Origin: Pegea sp. RAD2-039 | Lineage: Eukaryota; Chordata; Thaliacea; Salpida; Salpidae | Reading direction: 5' to 3' | Length of the DNA stretch: 64,000 nucleotides | Assembly (NCBI GenBank): GCA_034620365.1 | Contig: JAQGEQ010000192.1 | Location: 548,501-612,500, forward strand | Part shown: piece by piece, positions 48,787 through 61,587 of the stretch | Layout of the letters: each line of letters opens with the position of its first letter | How positions within the stretch are numbered: position 1 is the first letter of the stretch | Notes under the pieces: model-generated | The model's input: only the letters and a program-made list of their open reading frames with translations | The model's database searches: none | Told to the model about the DNA's origin: nothing | Made by a program: the position numbers and the translations under genes

Positions 48787-49110
48787 TTTTTTTCTAATTT
48801 TTTTTTTTGATGTAAATAAATTTATTTCTGAGAAAAATTAGAAAAAAAATTTTCAAGATTTTTTATAAAAAAAAAAAGAAGCATTTTAACATAAACGACG
48901 AAACGTGACGTCATACTCGCGCGCGTGTAGCTTCATCACCTTATTGTGTCGAGATAGACAGAAATCTACAATCCAACGAATCATCCACATCTTGGGAAGA
49001 ATGAAAAGAGCAAACAGCAAAAAAGAGGAATAAATTAATTTACAAAAAAAAAGCGCCAAATAAGGTGATTGCGCGCGCGGAAACATGCAGAAAATCGTGA
49101 CGTCATCGCT
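48787..49110. other. Spacer between convergent genes
   Basis: Shared 3' region of TTC22 and the next minus-strand gene. TGACGTCA at about 48,905 and 49,099. An AATAAA-like run lies after the TTC22 stop. No other feature. Confidence 0.5.
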
Positions 49111-52100
49111 CTATAAGTACGTGACGTCATCGCTGTTTGTGACGTAATAGCCTTCTATCGCGCTGCCACTGCGCGCCAATGAGGAATTTGGCCATTTTCG
49201 GCCACTAGTGTCGCTACTGCGTCGCGTGAATTTTGACCATCGCGACGCAGCGGTGCCGTCATTTCCGGAAGTGGATTTGTGACTTCCGGTGGTCATTTTA
49301 CGGAAGTTGCTGATGTTACGCGCGAGCCGCGAACTGAGATTTCGTTGTGTCTTGATCTTTCGTGGATCAGCTGAGGCGGTGGATGAAGATTTGTGGAGAT
49401 TCTGACCACTAGGTGGCGGAGGTGGCTTCGAAGAGTTACGATTGGAATTAAAGGAAGGTAGTTGTTGATTTGGGGATTTCCCGGAACTGCGACTAGATTT
49501 GTTTAAATTTCTTCTGCAAAAAAAAATGAAAAATTAGGGGGGCGAAAATTCAAATTTATTTCGCCTCGTCGCGCTCTACCGATGACGTCATCAACTCACA
49601 AGTTGTTGTCAAACACTTGAAACCTATTAAGCACACACATATATTTGAATAATTCACAAATTTGCCGGTAAAAATCGAAAAAATCAATTGAAAAACTACA
49701 AAGAAGGTTAAAGGTTGATTGATGACTTACTTTAACTGATTGTTAGCAAGATGGTTAGTTGCTGGTGTTGCTGGTTGCTTAGCACTAACCATAGGACCAT
49801 ATTGGTTGCTATTGGTCCGTTTAGTGACTGCATATGCTAATGGAATGGTGGTATTGATAGGTACTACGTAGACTTCATCTTCACTGTCAGATTTATTTTC
49901 TGTTTTTGTTGTTGTTTGTTTGTTGTTGATTGAATCATTAATTGATTGAAGTGATTGATAATCAGGCATCGTCTTCTGAAGATCAGCGACTCTTTCATCC
50001 ATAAGACATTTCATCTTTTGAACGTTGTCATTAATTCGTGTGAATTTGTAAAGAATTTCACGATCTAGTTCACGTAGTTTGTGCTGAAAATCAATTTTGA
50101 AATATTTAAACTTTTTGTTAACTATTAACTTGACGAGTCACGTGACCTGACTCGATTTTTGATATTTCAAAAAAATATTTTAAAGAAAATCTCGATAAAT
50201 ACATCAAAAGTATTTTGCGCGAAAAAATCAGTTTGAAAATAGAAGCTAAGAACTCGATAAAGAAGTATCGATTCGATGACATTTTGATAAATAACTCAAT
50301 TTAGATTTAATTTTTCAAAATATTTTCTTTTTTTTATTTGAACAAATTTTGGAGAAAATATTTTCTAGTTTTTGAATTTTAATTAACTGATGAAGTAATT
50401 TTGGTAATTAGTTCCTTTCAGGAAATAATTTTCAGTTTTAAGTGATGAAATCGAAACCTAGTTCTTTACTAACAGTTTAATTACCGGGGGCGTTTTATTA
50501 CTTCGAAAAAAAAAAAGCTTTTTTGTAAATCTGAGAAAGAAACTATTGAATAAAAAATAAGTAAATCAAGTGAAACACCTACGTTTGTTTTCATCACAAA
50601 CCAAAACCAAATAAATTAAATATAAATTACTGAAAAATTCAAAACAGAAAAAATCTCTAAAAAAATTATCGTCAATTTCACATTTCGCCCAATTCCAAAA
50701 AATTAAATTAAAACATATAGTGACGTCACGATAACGTGCAAACAAAAAAGCAAGCTCCAGAAGACACGATGATGTCATTCTCGTTATATTCTTAGAAGTC
50801 ACGTGACTTCATATAGAAGGAACTAGGAGATATCTTTGTATGAACAGATTACATTTGCCTATTATGACGTCACGCCAGACACATTTGGTCACGCTTGAGT
50901 GATTTTTCGGCAGATTTTCTAAATTTAGCACAATGGTTTGAGATTAAAAAGGGAAATTTTGAGAACTGCAGATAAGAAGCAGGTAAATAATTGGCTAAAT
51001 TGGATTAAGTTTAAAAAAAACTAATTGTAAACACTGACATACATTTTCTACTTCCTTCTACTTTCGAAATAGATTTTATTTAAAAAGTGTTGGGTCGCTA
51101 ATAAATTATTTATTTTTTGAAATTTTGAAGAACATTTTGCTGCGTCAATTGCATTTCATGAAAAGTAATTAGTAATTATAGAGAAAGTCATATAATGAGA
51201 GCTTCATTATTATTCATAACATTTCATTTGAAAAATTCATTATTTTATTTAATAAATTTGATTTACTTAAAAAAAATAGTTTTAAAAACTTTTATAACTA
51301 ATGAAAAAATAGAATTAAAAAATTATTAATTACTAAATTAATAAATTTGTTTCAACAAATTAATGTTTTTATTTGTAATTAATAAATTAGTCATAGATAA
51401 AAACAGTCAGCAGATCATATGAAAGATGGTTACATTTTTTTGATTATCTAATTTCTCAATGAAAAGTAGACAATGAAAATGTAAATATATCAGCAGACAA
51501 CTGAAAAATTTACACTCAATAAAAACTTTTTTAGAAAAAAGTCCACCATGAAATTTATTGAGTAATATTTGAAGGAGTTATTTTTTATACAAAAAATTTT
51601 ATAAAAAAAAATTTAAATGAATAAAATAAGAAGAGTTAGAAATAAAAACTATTTCCAGGATTAGAAAAATGCTAAAAAGTTGTTCTAATTTATTTAAACA
51701 TTTATATTTAGTGTTTTTTTGTAAATCAATAACTTATATTCAAAAGTTAAATGTTTATAAATTGATTCAATTATGTCTAATTTAAGTAATAATAAAAGTT
51801 TAAGTTTATAGAAATTCTCTCCTTAATAACAAATATAATTATAACTTTTTTCAACTAAAAAATAATTTATAAAAATAAGGAACTATATTATACTTTAAAG
51901 AAAATAATATTAAGTTTAATATATATAACTTACTGAAACTATAATTATATATCTTAATACCCAACATAAAATTAAAACAATCAGTTTTCAATCAAATATT
52001 TTAAATTTTTTTAACATATCAAAAAAGTTTTGAATTTCTGGTAAAAAATAGTATTTATTCTTGACTCAAAATCACATTGTATTTAATAACTATTTAGAAA

Positions 52101-52496
52101 ACAAAATTATTTAAAGATATGATAATAAATCATAAAAAGAACTCTAAAAACTAAACTTACCATCTCAGCCAATAAATTTCCTAACTTTGGTACAAATCCA
52201 GGATCCTTGCTACTATTAAAATGATTAGAATCATTAACAGAGTTCTTTGAAGTATTTCTATATTGAGTTGACTCTAATAAACAATTTGGCATTGTAATTC
52301 CAAATCCTTCATTCATCTTTAACAAAGGATCTTTTTCAAATGAATCTTCAAAAGATGAGGACTTCTGATGTGGATTAGAACTTTCTTCACCAGCAGAATC
52401 ACCAATTGCACTATCATTATCGTGTTTAGGATCCAATGAGGACTCCTTCCACATACTATTAATCTCTTCCAAAAGGTCCCAAGAGTCAGAAATCAT
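49111..52496 (-). CDS. Coiled-coil protein, LURAP1/FAM89-like
   Basis: Exons 52161-52496, 49731-50083 and 49111-49513 join in phase to about 363 aa. The first exon encodes an acidic Ser-rich region ending Lys-Leu-Gly-Asn-Leu-Leu-Ala-Glu-Met. The second starts His-Lys-Leu-Arg-Glu-Leu-Asp-Arg-Glu-Ile and continues through a heptad-like helix with Arg-Ile-Asn-Asp-Asn-Val. This Leu-Arg-x-Leu-Asp helix resembles the leucine-rich adaptor proteins LURAP1, LURAP1L and FAM89, which link MRCK kinases to myosin. The resemblance is limited to this helix. The third exon is basic and Ser/Arg-rich and ends with an Asp-Asp-Val-Thr written by a TGACGTCA motif. Intron 1 is 2.1 kb, with TGACGTCA at about 50,722 and 50,863. 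Confidence 0.6.
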
Positions 52497-55400
52497 TAAC
52501 TTTGTTTGAAAAAAACTTTTCTAATATCTAAGAAATACTACTAATTTAAAAAGTAATAAAAATATAATTTATGATTTAAAATAAAAAAATCATTTTTTTA
52601 GAAATCTGCTGATTCTAAAAGTCAAAGTGAAAACTAAGAAATCTTAATGTGGAGCAGAGATAAGCTAAGCACTAAGTAATCAGTCTTTTAATAATTCCTG
52701 GCTATGTTTGCTAAAAGTCAGGTGGTTAAGCGCTGTTCAATCTTCCATGACTAAGTTTAAAATAAAAACACAAAAATGTCGTAATTAAAATATTTACTTA
52801 ATTTTTATTGTAAATCAAACGAAAATATAAATTAGTTATACTTAAAAATTTATTAGATATGGATAAAATGGCTTTTATCAGTTTTTCTTTTTAAAATATT
52901 TAAGCATTTTTTAGATAGTAATAGATTTAGTAGCTATCAAATTACAAAGTTAGGTAATATTTAGCTCTGTAATCGCATTAACAACCATGTTATGAAATAA
53001 TAAGGTTGACTTATGCTAAGAAATAAAGTTAAGACTATAATAAACCTTATCACGTTTTTTAAATTGCAGCAGTCATGATTGCTTAGCTTGTATGAGCTAC
53101 AACTTAAATATAAAAGTCAAATAAGTATTTAATTATATTCTATTTTTAGATATATGTAAGATCTATGATTAAAAAATACTAATGTTAAGTATTTCATCAA
53201 ATACATGATTTAGGAATTCAAATTGAAAAAGTCGTTGAATATTTTTAGAGGTTTATAACTTTTATCATATTATTTGATGGTCAAAACTTATATCTTACAA
53301 TTATATTTATAATAAAAGTTGTAGCAAAAGAACTGTGAACTCTTAATAAAGGTTTAAAGTAGACTGAATAATTTGAATTACAATTTGTGGAATATTTTTA
53401 CTAATACTTTATTCACAGTCACAAAATTTGCAAGAAAGAATATGAAAGTATATCTACTTTTCAAAAGCTTAAGATGGTTTACTTGTAGAAAGTTTTTGAT
53501 TTTTATTTAACTACTTCAGTACCTTTATAAGTAAAGATAACTTTCGTAAAACTTCACTTTTTGTAACAAAAAAATTGAGATAGTAAAAAAATTTGATTTA
53601 TTATAAAATCAAAACTAAATCATCATCTATTATATCCTCATATATCTGTATACTCAAAATTATACTAAAATATTTAGCTTAGAGATTTTTTTGAACTAAT
53701 AATTTTACTAAAATATTTAGATATATTTTTACAAAAGAATATACTTTAAAAATATATTCAAATGATAAATGCTGCTTCAACTGAAAAAGAAGTAAAAACA
53801 CTTTCTAAAAAAATCTCAAGTGGTGTTCTGTTTAATTTACTTATTGGGTTATAGATATCTGTGGTTTATGTAAAACTACTCGACGTTAGTGAAACAAACA
53901 TAGAATGTTCATGTTTTTAAAAGAAAACCATTTTAAACCTAAAATTTGATGTTTAATTTGAGCACATAAAAACGCATGATTTTATTATATAGCTTTTATT
54001 GAAGTTAGAATAAACTGCTCGTGTCGTGATATATAAAAATTAGAGCTTCCTTATTCTCAAACGTTTATGACTCATCAAATAGATTTAACTTATTTTCAAT
54101 CATAAAACTTATTTAAGCTTAACTAGTTATAAGTCAAAGATATGTTTTTTTTTAATCAGAAAGTTCTTATTTCTAAATTATTTGCATCAATTCTTATAAT
54201 GAATAAAACTAACATCCTCTGCTGTAATCTATTGAACTATTTAATTATAAAAAAGCTACTTTTTTTCATTATTACCTCTTCTAATATAATTTAAAGTAAT
54301 TTAAATTGTAGAATATAAAAATATATATTTGAACTTCTTGTGTGGTAGACACATGTCAAATGCTTAATCTAAGAAATATTAAAATTAAGATTATCTAATA
54401 ATTATAATCGATAAATTAATAATTATTCAGCAAATAAACAAGGTAAGGAAAAATAAATATCATAGTTTTAATATTTTGGTAAAATGTAAACCATAAGAAA
54501 TAAGGAAACTGTTTTTTTAGCAACGTAATTATTTAAAATACTTTTCTATTAATTTTAAAACTTTTAATTTTTTTTTAATTCTCTGTAAAAAAAAACTGTA
54601 AACTATTGTCTGGTTTAATTTTATTATCTGATTCTATATTTTCATGAAGTATAGTTTTTAGTTGGAGAAATTATTGAACTCTTATTGGACTATTCTAAGA
54701 GAACATCACAAAATATTTTATAAAAATTACTTCTTAAATGAGTCTGATATGAAACTTGATTTTGAAAATATTACTTCACGCCCTAATACTGTAATTAGAT
54801 TCAATTTTTTCAAACTTTGGCATATTTTTCGAGGTTTACTAATATCGCAGAGAAAGTCTACGATCATAATGGTTTCTTTGAGGGTTTTGGCCTAAAGCTG
54901 CAGAATTCTTCCTCCAAAACGTAGGAGACGACATTAAAATCAATTTGAGTTCTGTTTGTCGTGAATTAATCGTCTTGTTGTAAAGTGGAAATTCCGTAAA
55001 TAATTCTTCTTTTCGACCCATCAAAATATTTTCCAGTTTTAACATCTTCCTTGACGAAAAGATCGTCAACTTTTAGCGGCGCAATCATCTCAGAGGCAGG
55101 CTTTTTACTGTAGAAAACAGTCTTTACATATGTATCGTTCTAGGAGTTGAATCTACAATCTCATCAAAAGAGACTATCTCATTTTTCATTCAAACATACT
55201 TTTGATTTATCTTTTATCTTTCTACAAATCCGTCTTCTGTCGTCTGCTGGTTATTTTGAAAAAGCTTCTGGTTTTCTTTGACGATGGTTCTTAACTTTTT
55301 TGTCAATACTTAAACTCTTAGCGATCTTTCGTAAACTTTATCTGCTCATTATTTCAAACGAAAATTATTTGGAAAATAATGAGTTATAAATGAATAAGTT

Positions 55401-55938
55401 TCATGACTAAATAATATTCTTAATAAAAAATTACATTTGATAAAATGGTGCTTTTCCTGTATCTTATAGTTTTAATCAAACATCACCGAATTGTTTTAAA
55501 AGTGTTTTCTGAATGACGAGCCTGTAACCGAGTGAAATTAACCTTTGTTTACACCTGATTCAAACTAATTCTATTCATCACGTAAATATAATCAGTCGAA
55601 AAACTTTATTATTTCGATTGTTTACATACTATTTATTTTTCTGGTAAGTTAAAATCAAGGTAAGTACGTTTGAAAACTTTCTCTCTGTTTTTATGAAATG
55701 TAAACAATAACTTCTTAAAGTTTCTTTGTTTAGTTTGAATTCAATTTTTTTATTTGAACTAAGGCTAAAAAAAGTCACATTTCCTTTTTAAAGAACCATT
55801 TTTATTATCTTTAATAATTTAATTTGTTATTGTAATATAATAGATATATAAAATTCTCTATGAAATATATAAAGTTAATTTTCTAATTATTTATTTTTTT
55901 AAAAAGATAGTCAATTTAGGAATTGATATTTTTATAAA
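52497..55938. other. AT-rich spacer with one less AT-rich patch
   Basis: Mostly featureless. The patch 54,660-55,130 has overlapping frames on both strands. The minus-strand frame 54,839-55,069 and its neighbours look like decayed coding sequence, but I recognise no family. The promoters of the LURAP-like gene (-) and GDPD gene (+) should lie here. Confidence 0.35.
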
Positions 55939-57664
55939 ATGACAATTTCAGCCTGCGGAATGGTTGGCTATACTCTTTTAGGAACTTTTGGAGCTTATGT
56001 CTTGACTTCTGTCGTATTTTTGAAATATCCTCAAATCCTCCATAAAAAGAAGAAACGGAACTTTTTCTGTTCTCACATTAGTCACAGAGGAGGTAGATAT
56101 ATTTGATTTATTGTTGTTACAATTGTTGGTTTTTAATTCATTTATTGATGATAATTCAATTTATTAAATTATTTGATTCATTATTAATAATTTTATTCCT
56201 TTTTTCTTTCATTTTTAGCTGATTTTTAAATAATATTGAATCTAAATAGTTTGATATATTTGAATAGTATGACAGAAGATTTTACCGCATACGTAAATGT
56301 CATCTGAAGACAAACTAATTTATATATTTTTATGTAGTCTACAGTAGGGTTGTTTAATTCTATTTAATAAGTTGATGACTTATAAGTTATTTTAAAGAAT
56401 AATAATAACGAATTATTGTGACAAGTAGGGAAATTAAAGTTTTAAATTAAATTGTAGTAGAGATTTTTGCATCTACATCATTGAATTATATATTTGAATT
56501 TAAACTATTTGTGAATTATAAAGGTGCTGCTGAAAGGTTAGAAAATACAATCCCAGCTTTTCAACAGTAAGTTTTTTTTAAATTGTTCATCATTTTCTAA
56601 TCTTCATATTTCTCAAAGTGCTTTTACTTGTGGAACACATATGTTTGAACTAGATGTGCATCTCAGCAAAGATAAAGAAGTTGTTGTATGCCACGATGCA
56701 GACTTACAACGAGTAACAGGTGTTCAAGGACTTATTAGTGATTATTATTATGAGGTAAAGATGACAACCAAAAACTGATTATAAAAATAAATCCTATCAA
56801 TCAAGGAACTGCCGCGACTCAAAAGCGTTTTAGACGTCACATTTGCTAAAGACACCCAATGCGCTTATAAAGAAGACCCTGAACGTAAGATGCCTCTTCT
56901 AGAAGATGTCTTCCAGATGTTTCCTCATCTCCCTATCAACATTGACATCAAAGACAACGATGATGAACTCATAGAAGCCGTAAGTGTGTCTCGCTTCTAA
57001 TGACGTCACAAACACTTTGCTGTCTGTAGACTGTTGAACTGGTTGCTAAGTACAAGCGCGAAGATTTGGTTGTTTGGGGCAACGGCAACGCTGCAGTGGT
57101 CGAAAAACTGCGCGCGAAGGTGATATGACGTCACGTTGCTAATAACGTCACCAGTTGCTACGCAGAATGCAAATGTCGCGACGTTTTTCTCGTCAAAGCG
57201 AGTCGCTTTGTTAATTTTGAGCTTCTATCTCGGATTTCTTCCCTTTCTCAACATCCAAGAGAGCTTTCTGGAGGTCCCTTTGATCGATTCAATATTTCAG
57301 TTTGTGTCCCTAGACCCCCTACGCCCCATTTTCATGTCTTCTCTTTGTAGGATGAGGATTGAGTTGACGTCATCACAGAAGTTGCTCGTAAGATTCGGCG
57401 GCTTTCTTCTCAACAGCAGCATTCTGATTGGTCATTTGAAAGCGCGCGGAATTCCGGTGAGTCACGTGACGTGACAGTTTGAAGTGAATGACGTGGCTTT
57501 TGTTGCAGACTTACTTTTGGGTACTAAATGACGAGGCTAGCTTTAAAAAAGCCTTTGGACTAGGTGCTGAAGGTGTGATGACCGATTACCCCTCAAAACT
57601 AGCCACGTGGTTGGATAATAACCCTAATTACAAGCACGCGACACATTTATCGCGTCACTTATGA
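55939..57664 (+). CDS. GDPD1: Glycerophosphodiester phosphodiesterase, GDPD1/GDPD3-like
   Basis: Exons 55939-56092, 56524-56566, 56619-56754, 56806-56979, 57030-57119, 57166-57299, 57351-57456 and 57509-57664 join in phase to 330 aa (vertebrate GDPD1 about 314). An N-terminal membrane segment (residues about 8-28) is followed by His-Lys-Lys-Lys-Lys and Ser-His-Arg-Gly-Gly (residues 48-52), the GDPD catalytic start. Then Phe-Glu-Leu-Asp-Val-His-Leu, Val-Cys-His-Asp-Ala-Asp-Leu-Gln-Arg, Asn-Ile-Asp-Ile-Lys, Val-Trp-Gly-Asn, and the final Gly-Val-Met-Thr-Asp-Tyr-Pro. A second hydrophobic stretch (Leu-Leu-Ile-Leu-Ser-Phe-Tyr-Leu-Gly) is also a GDPD1 feature. These enzymes have lysophospholipase D activity on membranes, making lysophosphatidic acid and N-acylethanolamines. 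The 51-nt intron 57300-57350 is open in frame. Confidence 0.93.
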
Positions 57665-57940
57665 CGTCATACCCGCTATTCGAGTGCAATTGATCTAGCT
57701 GAACTAAAATATTTATTTCGTATTTATCTTTCAAATTGAACTTGATTATCGCTTCTAAATCGCTGCAATCGACAAATAAAACGCGAAGTCAGTTGTTCAC
57801 ATGACAACAAACAACTTGACAACAAATTCGATTTATTTTGTCGACAAAATTTAGTCAACATTTTTCGGCCGCCGAATGTTTCGCGAAGAGAAACCTGAAA
57901 GTAAATATTTAATAAAGAAGAAGATTAACTGGAAGCAGAA

Positions 57941-60900
57941 CTAACGTCTTGGTGGTAGATTAAGTGTTGCTAGTTGCTCATCAGACTCATCTTTTAATGT
58001 ATCTGATCCTAAAAAATGAAAAATATCGAATAAAATAAGTTTAGAAGCGATGACGTCACTAACCACCAGCTTGATAATTTGATTCTTCTTTCTCTTCATC
58101 TTTATAAAAGATTTTTGAAGTTATTTTGGTATTTGTACTTGATTCAGGTTGATCTTTGGTCTTTCTTGATCTTTTTGGAGTCTTAACTACAAATAAAAAT
58201 GATCAGAAAAACATCCTGAGTTGTTGAGACTTCAACAAACGTTTTTTTTTGAATTTTGGAACCTCAAAATCTACGCAACCCCATAAAACGTCGATATCCT
58301 TTTTAACAGCTCGTCGACTTCTGGGTGTCGTGATGATATTAGAAACACTAATATCAGAAAGTTCTGAAATTCAGAAATAAATTTCATCAAAATAAATTGT
58401 AAAAATGATTTGTAAGTTACATACTTGTAAAGATTTTTGTATCTTTCTTGCTCGGATTTGCATCAACTGAAGCAGTATCTTTCTGATCTTTATCATCAAG
58501 ATCAACATCTTTCTGATCTTTATCATCTGAATCAACATCTTTGTGATCTTCATCATCAAGATCAACATCTTTCTGATCTTTATCATCTGAATCAACATCT
58601 TTGTGATCTTCATCATCAAGATCAACATCTTTCTGATCTTTATCATCTGAATCAACATCTTTCTGATCTTCATCAACTGAATCAACATCTTTGTGATCTT
58701 CATCATCAAGATCAACATCTTTCTGATCTTTATCATCTGAATCAACATCTTTCTGATCTTCATCAACTGAATCAACATCTTTGTGATCTTCATCATCAAG
58801 ATCAACATCTTTCTGATCTTTATCATCTGAATCAACATCTTTCTGATCTTCATCAACTGAACCAGTATCTTTCTGATCTTCATCATCAAGATCAACATCT
58901 ATCTGACTCTCAGGAGAAAGATTTACATCTTTCTGATCTTTATCAACGGAACCAGTATCTTTCTGATCTTTATCAACAAGATCAACATCTTTCTGATCTT
59001 CATCAACAAGATCAACATCCATCTGACTTTCAGGAGAAAGATTTACATCTTTCTGATCTTTATCAACTGAATCAGTATCTTTCTGATCTTTATCAACTGA
59101 ATCAGTATCTTTCTGATCTTTATCAACTGAACCAGTATCTTTCTGATCTTCATCAACAAAATCAACACCTATCTGACTCTCAGGAGAAAGATCAACATCT
59201 TTCTGATCTTTATCATCAAGATCAACATCTATCTGACTCTCAGGAGAAAGATTTACATCTTTCTGATCTTTATCAACCGAATCAGTATCTTTCTGATCTT
59301 CATCAACTGAATCAACATCTTTCTGATCTTTATCAACTGAATCAGTATCTTTTTGATCTTTATCATCTGAATCAGTATCTTTCTGATCTTTATCAACTGA
59401 ACCAGTATCTTTCTGATCTTCACCATCAAGATCAACATCTTTCTGATCTTTATCAACTGAATCAACATCTTTCTGATCTTCATCAACTGAATCAGTGTCT
59501 TTCTGATCTTCATCATCTGAATCAGTATCTTTTTGATCTTCATCAACTGAATCAACATCTTTGTAATCTTCATCATCAAAATCAATAGATTTATCAACTT
59601 CCATTTCTTCTACATCATCTTGGATCACATTTTCATCTTCAAATTCTTCTACCAATTGAACATCTTTGTTTTTAGAAACAAAATCTGCTACACTAAAATC
59701 TTTGCTCAAATCTTTATCAGAGTCTTCATCATCTTCTAAAAGAATATCTTCAAAATCAGAAGAGACATCATCATCAGGTACAGTCACTTCAGATGGCTTC
59801 ACATCAATCATAAATAAACTGTCATCTACAAATTGAAATTGGTTTTCATAAGACACAATTTAGAGGAGATAGAATACCTTTTAATGATTTATTCTTTGGT
59901 TTCTTTTCAACTTCTTCAACTTCAATAAAAAACTAAAAAATTTGATGATTGAAAAATTAAAATTTTATAAAAATGATAAACTTACAGAGCAAAGATCATA
60001 AATGAAATCTATATTTGATTGAATAATCAGAAAATGAGATAGACATTCAGATTCCTGCATCTTTTCAACATATTTTTTTGTTCCTTTTTTACTCCTTAAA
60101 ACTTTATAAAAGTCCTTAGATGGTTTCCAATCTTTCAGATGTAATTTGATGGAATTAGAAAATGGACTATCACCATATAACAATATTGCCTGCAATAGTT
60201 TATAAAATAAAGTTGACAAATCAGAGAATATTTCCAAAACCTTTTTAGCTGCAAGACAAATTTTCACGAACATATCAGCAGGTTGTTCTTTCCAATCAGC
60301 TTTAATTAAAACTCTTTCAAATAAATCTTTCATTTCTTTCAAGCAAATAGTTTTATCAAAACCATCAAATGTCACTTGAGCAATACAATCCAACATTAGA
60401 CTTTTATCAAATCCTGTTAATTGATTGTTAAGAGGATTTAGTTGAAATTAGTTTAGAATTACCACAAATAAGTTCAAGATCTTTTAGAAACTTCAAACTT
60501 TTCATTTTTGAATGAAATTTCAACTTAAATTCAATCAGAATTGAGAAGATAGCACTAATCACATTGGAAACCTTCTTTAAATCTTTTTCTTTGTCCTTAA
60601 AACAAAAACTTATTTTAATATTTACAATAAAAATTTCTAATCATATTATCAAGTAGAGAAGTTATAAAAAATTTGAAACTAGAGATATTAAAATGATGTC
60701 TAATTATATAATCATAAAATCTAAAGATTGTTAAAAATTTAAAAAGCTCACCAGTTTAGGAAAGATGTTGGTTCGAATAAGAAAAAGATTCATAAGAATA
60801 TTTTTAGCAAACTGTTCATGAGTATATGAAAAGGGTAGCTTTTCTGATATCATATCAACTTCAATAATAACCAATCTAAAAATTAAATTAAAAAACGGTT

Positions 60901-61587
60901 AATACAATTTTTATAATTTAAAAATTATAAATAAACAAATATTTATATATTTACTCTAATAAAGCTGGTATATGTAGCACTACATGGTCAGACTCCAGAA
61001 TTTTGCTCATTAAAAATTTACAAATATGTTCACATTCTTCAATACTTTTACAGTTTTTAATCAGAAGGGCAAGATACTCCTGTAAAAAGTTGATAAAAGT
61101 ATTTAGTTCTAATTAGTTTTATGATTTTAATTCACTTACTGAAGTCAATCTTTCATTCTTTCTTAATTTAAATAGATATTTTTCTAAACTAGCTGTTGGA
61201 AACTTTTTAAAAACATTCAGGAGTCTGTTGTAAAGAAATCAAAATTAACTCTTTAAAAACTATATTTAAAAAAAATACTTTTTAGTTTCTTCAATGGCAG
61301 TTGTTTTATGTTTCAAAATATGATTTTTAAAACTTATAGATGATTTGTAATCCTTCAAATAAGATGGAAAAACTTTCTCAACTGTATCTTCTTCCACACC
61401 AGTTTCTAATAATCAAAACAAATAGTTTATATATATAAATATAAGTTCAATAAATATTTCATACAAAAAAGAGCTCAATTAAAACAAAATTTATTTAAAT
61501 TTTTAAATTATAATAAAGATATAATAACATACCAACAAGGTTTCTTACAAATACATTAAACTGCTTATGAATACATTCATCTTCCAT
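57941..61587 (-). CDS. Unrecognised helical protein with acidic 10-residue tandem repeats
   Basis: Twelve exons join with every phase in agreement: 61533-61587, 61279-61405, 61140-61224, 60955-61079, 60752-60875, 60463-60595, 59986-60413, 59878-59932, 58425-59825, 58280-58363, 58067-58186 and 57941-58008; about 934 aa. Residues 1-380 look like packed amphipathic helices (HEAT-like in feel) with many Leu, Lys and Glu. One 1.4-kb exon then encodes about 37 copies of an Asp-Glu-Asp-Gln-Lys-Asp-Val-Asp-Ser-Val-type unit. The C terminus is basic, with Thr-Pro-Arg-Ser-Arg-Arg and Thr-Pro-Lys-Arg-Ser-Arg-Lys, possible nuclear localisation signals. The layout suggests a nuclear or chromatin protein, but I recognise no family and give no function. 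Confidence 0.75.
58470..59585. repeat. 30-bp coding tandem repeat
   Basis: About 37 tandem units of 30 bp (plus strand: GATCTTCATCAACTGAATCA plus ten more bases). Units are grouped into higher-order blocks of 90-120 bp, some with a variant Leu-Ser-Pro-Glu-Ser-Gln unit. The period is a multiple of three, so reading frames stay open on both strands. Confidence 0.95.

Noticed and set aside
54662-55069. Overlapping frames on both strands, possibly a decayed gene
   Set aside because: No recognised motif and interrupted in every frame; kept only as a note.
58437-59588. Plus-strand 380-codon protein
   Set aside because: Antisense of the 30-bp repeat; the minus-strand exon joins in phase with flanking exons at both ends.
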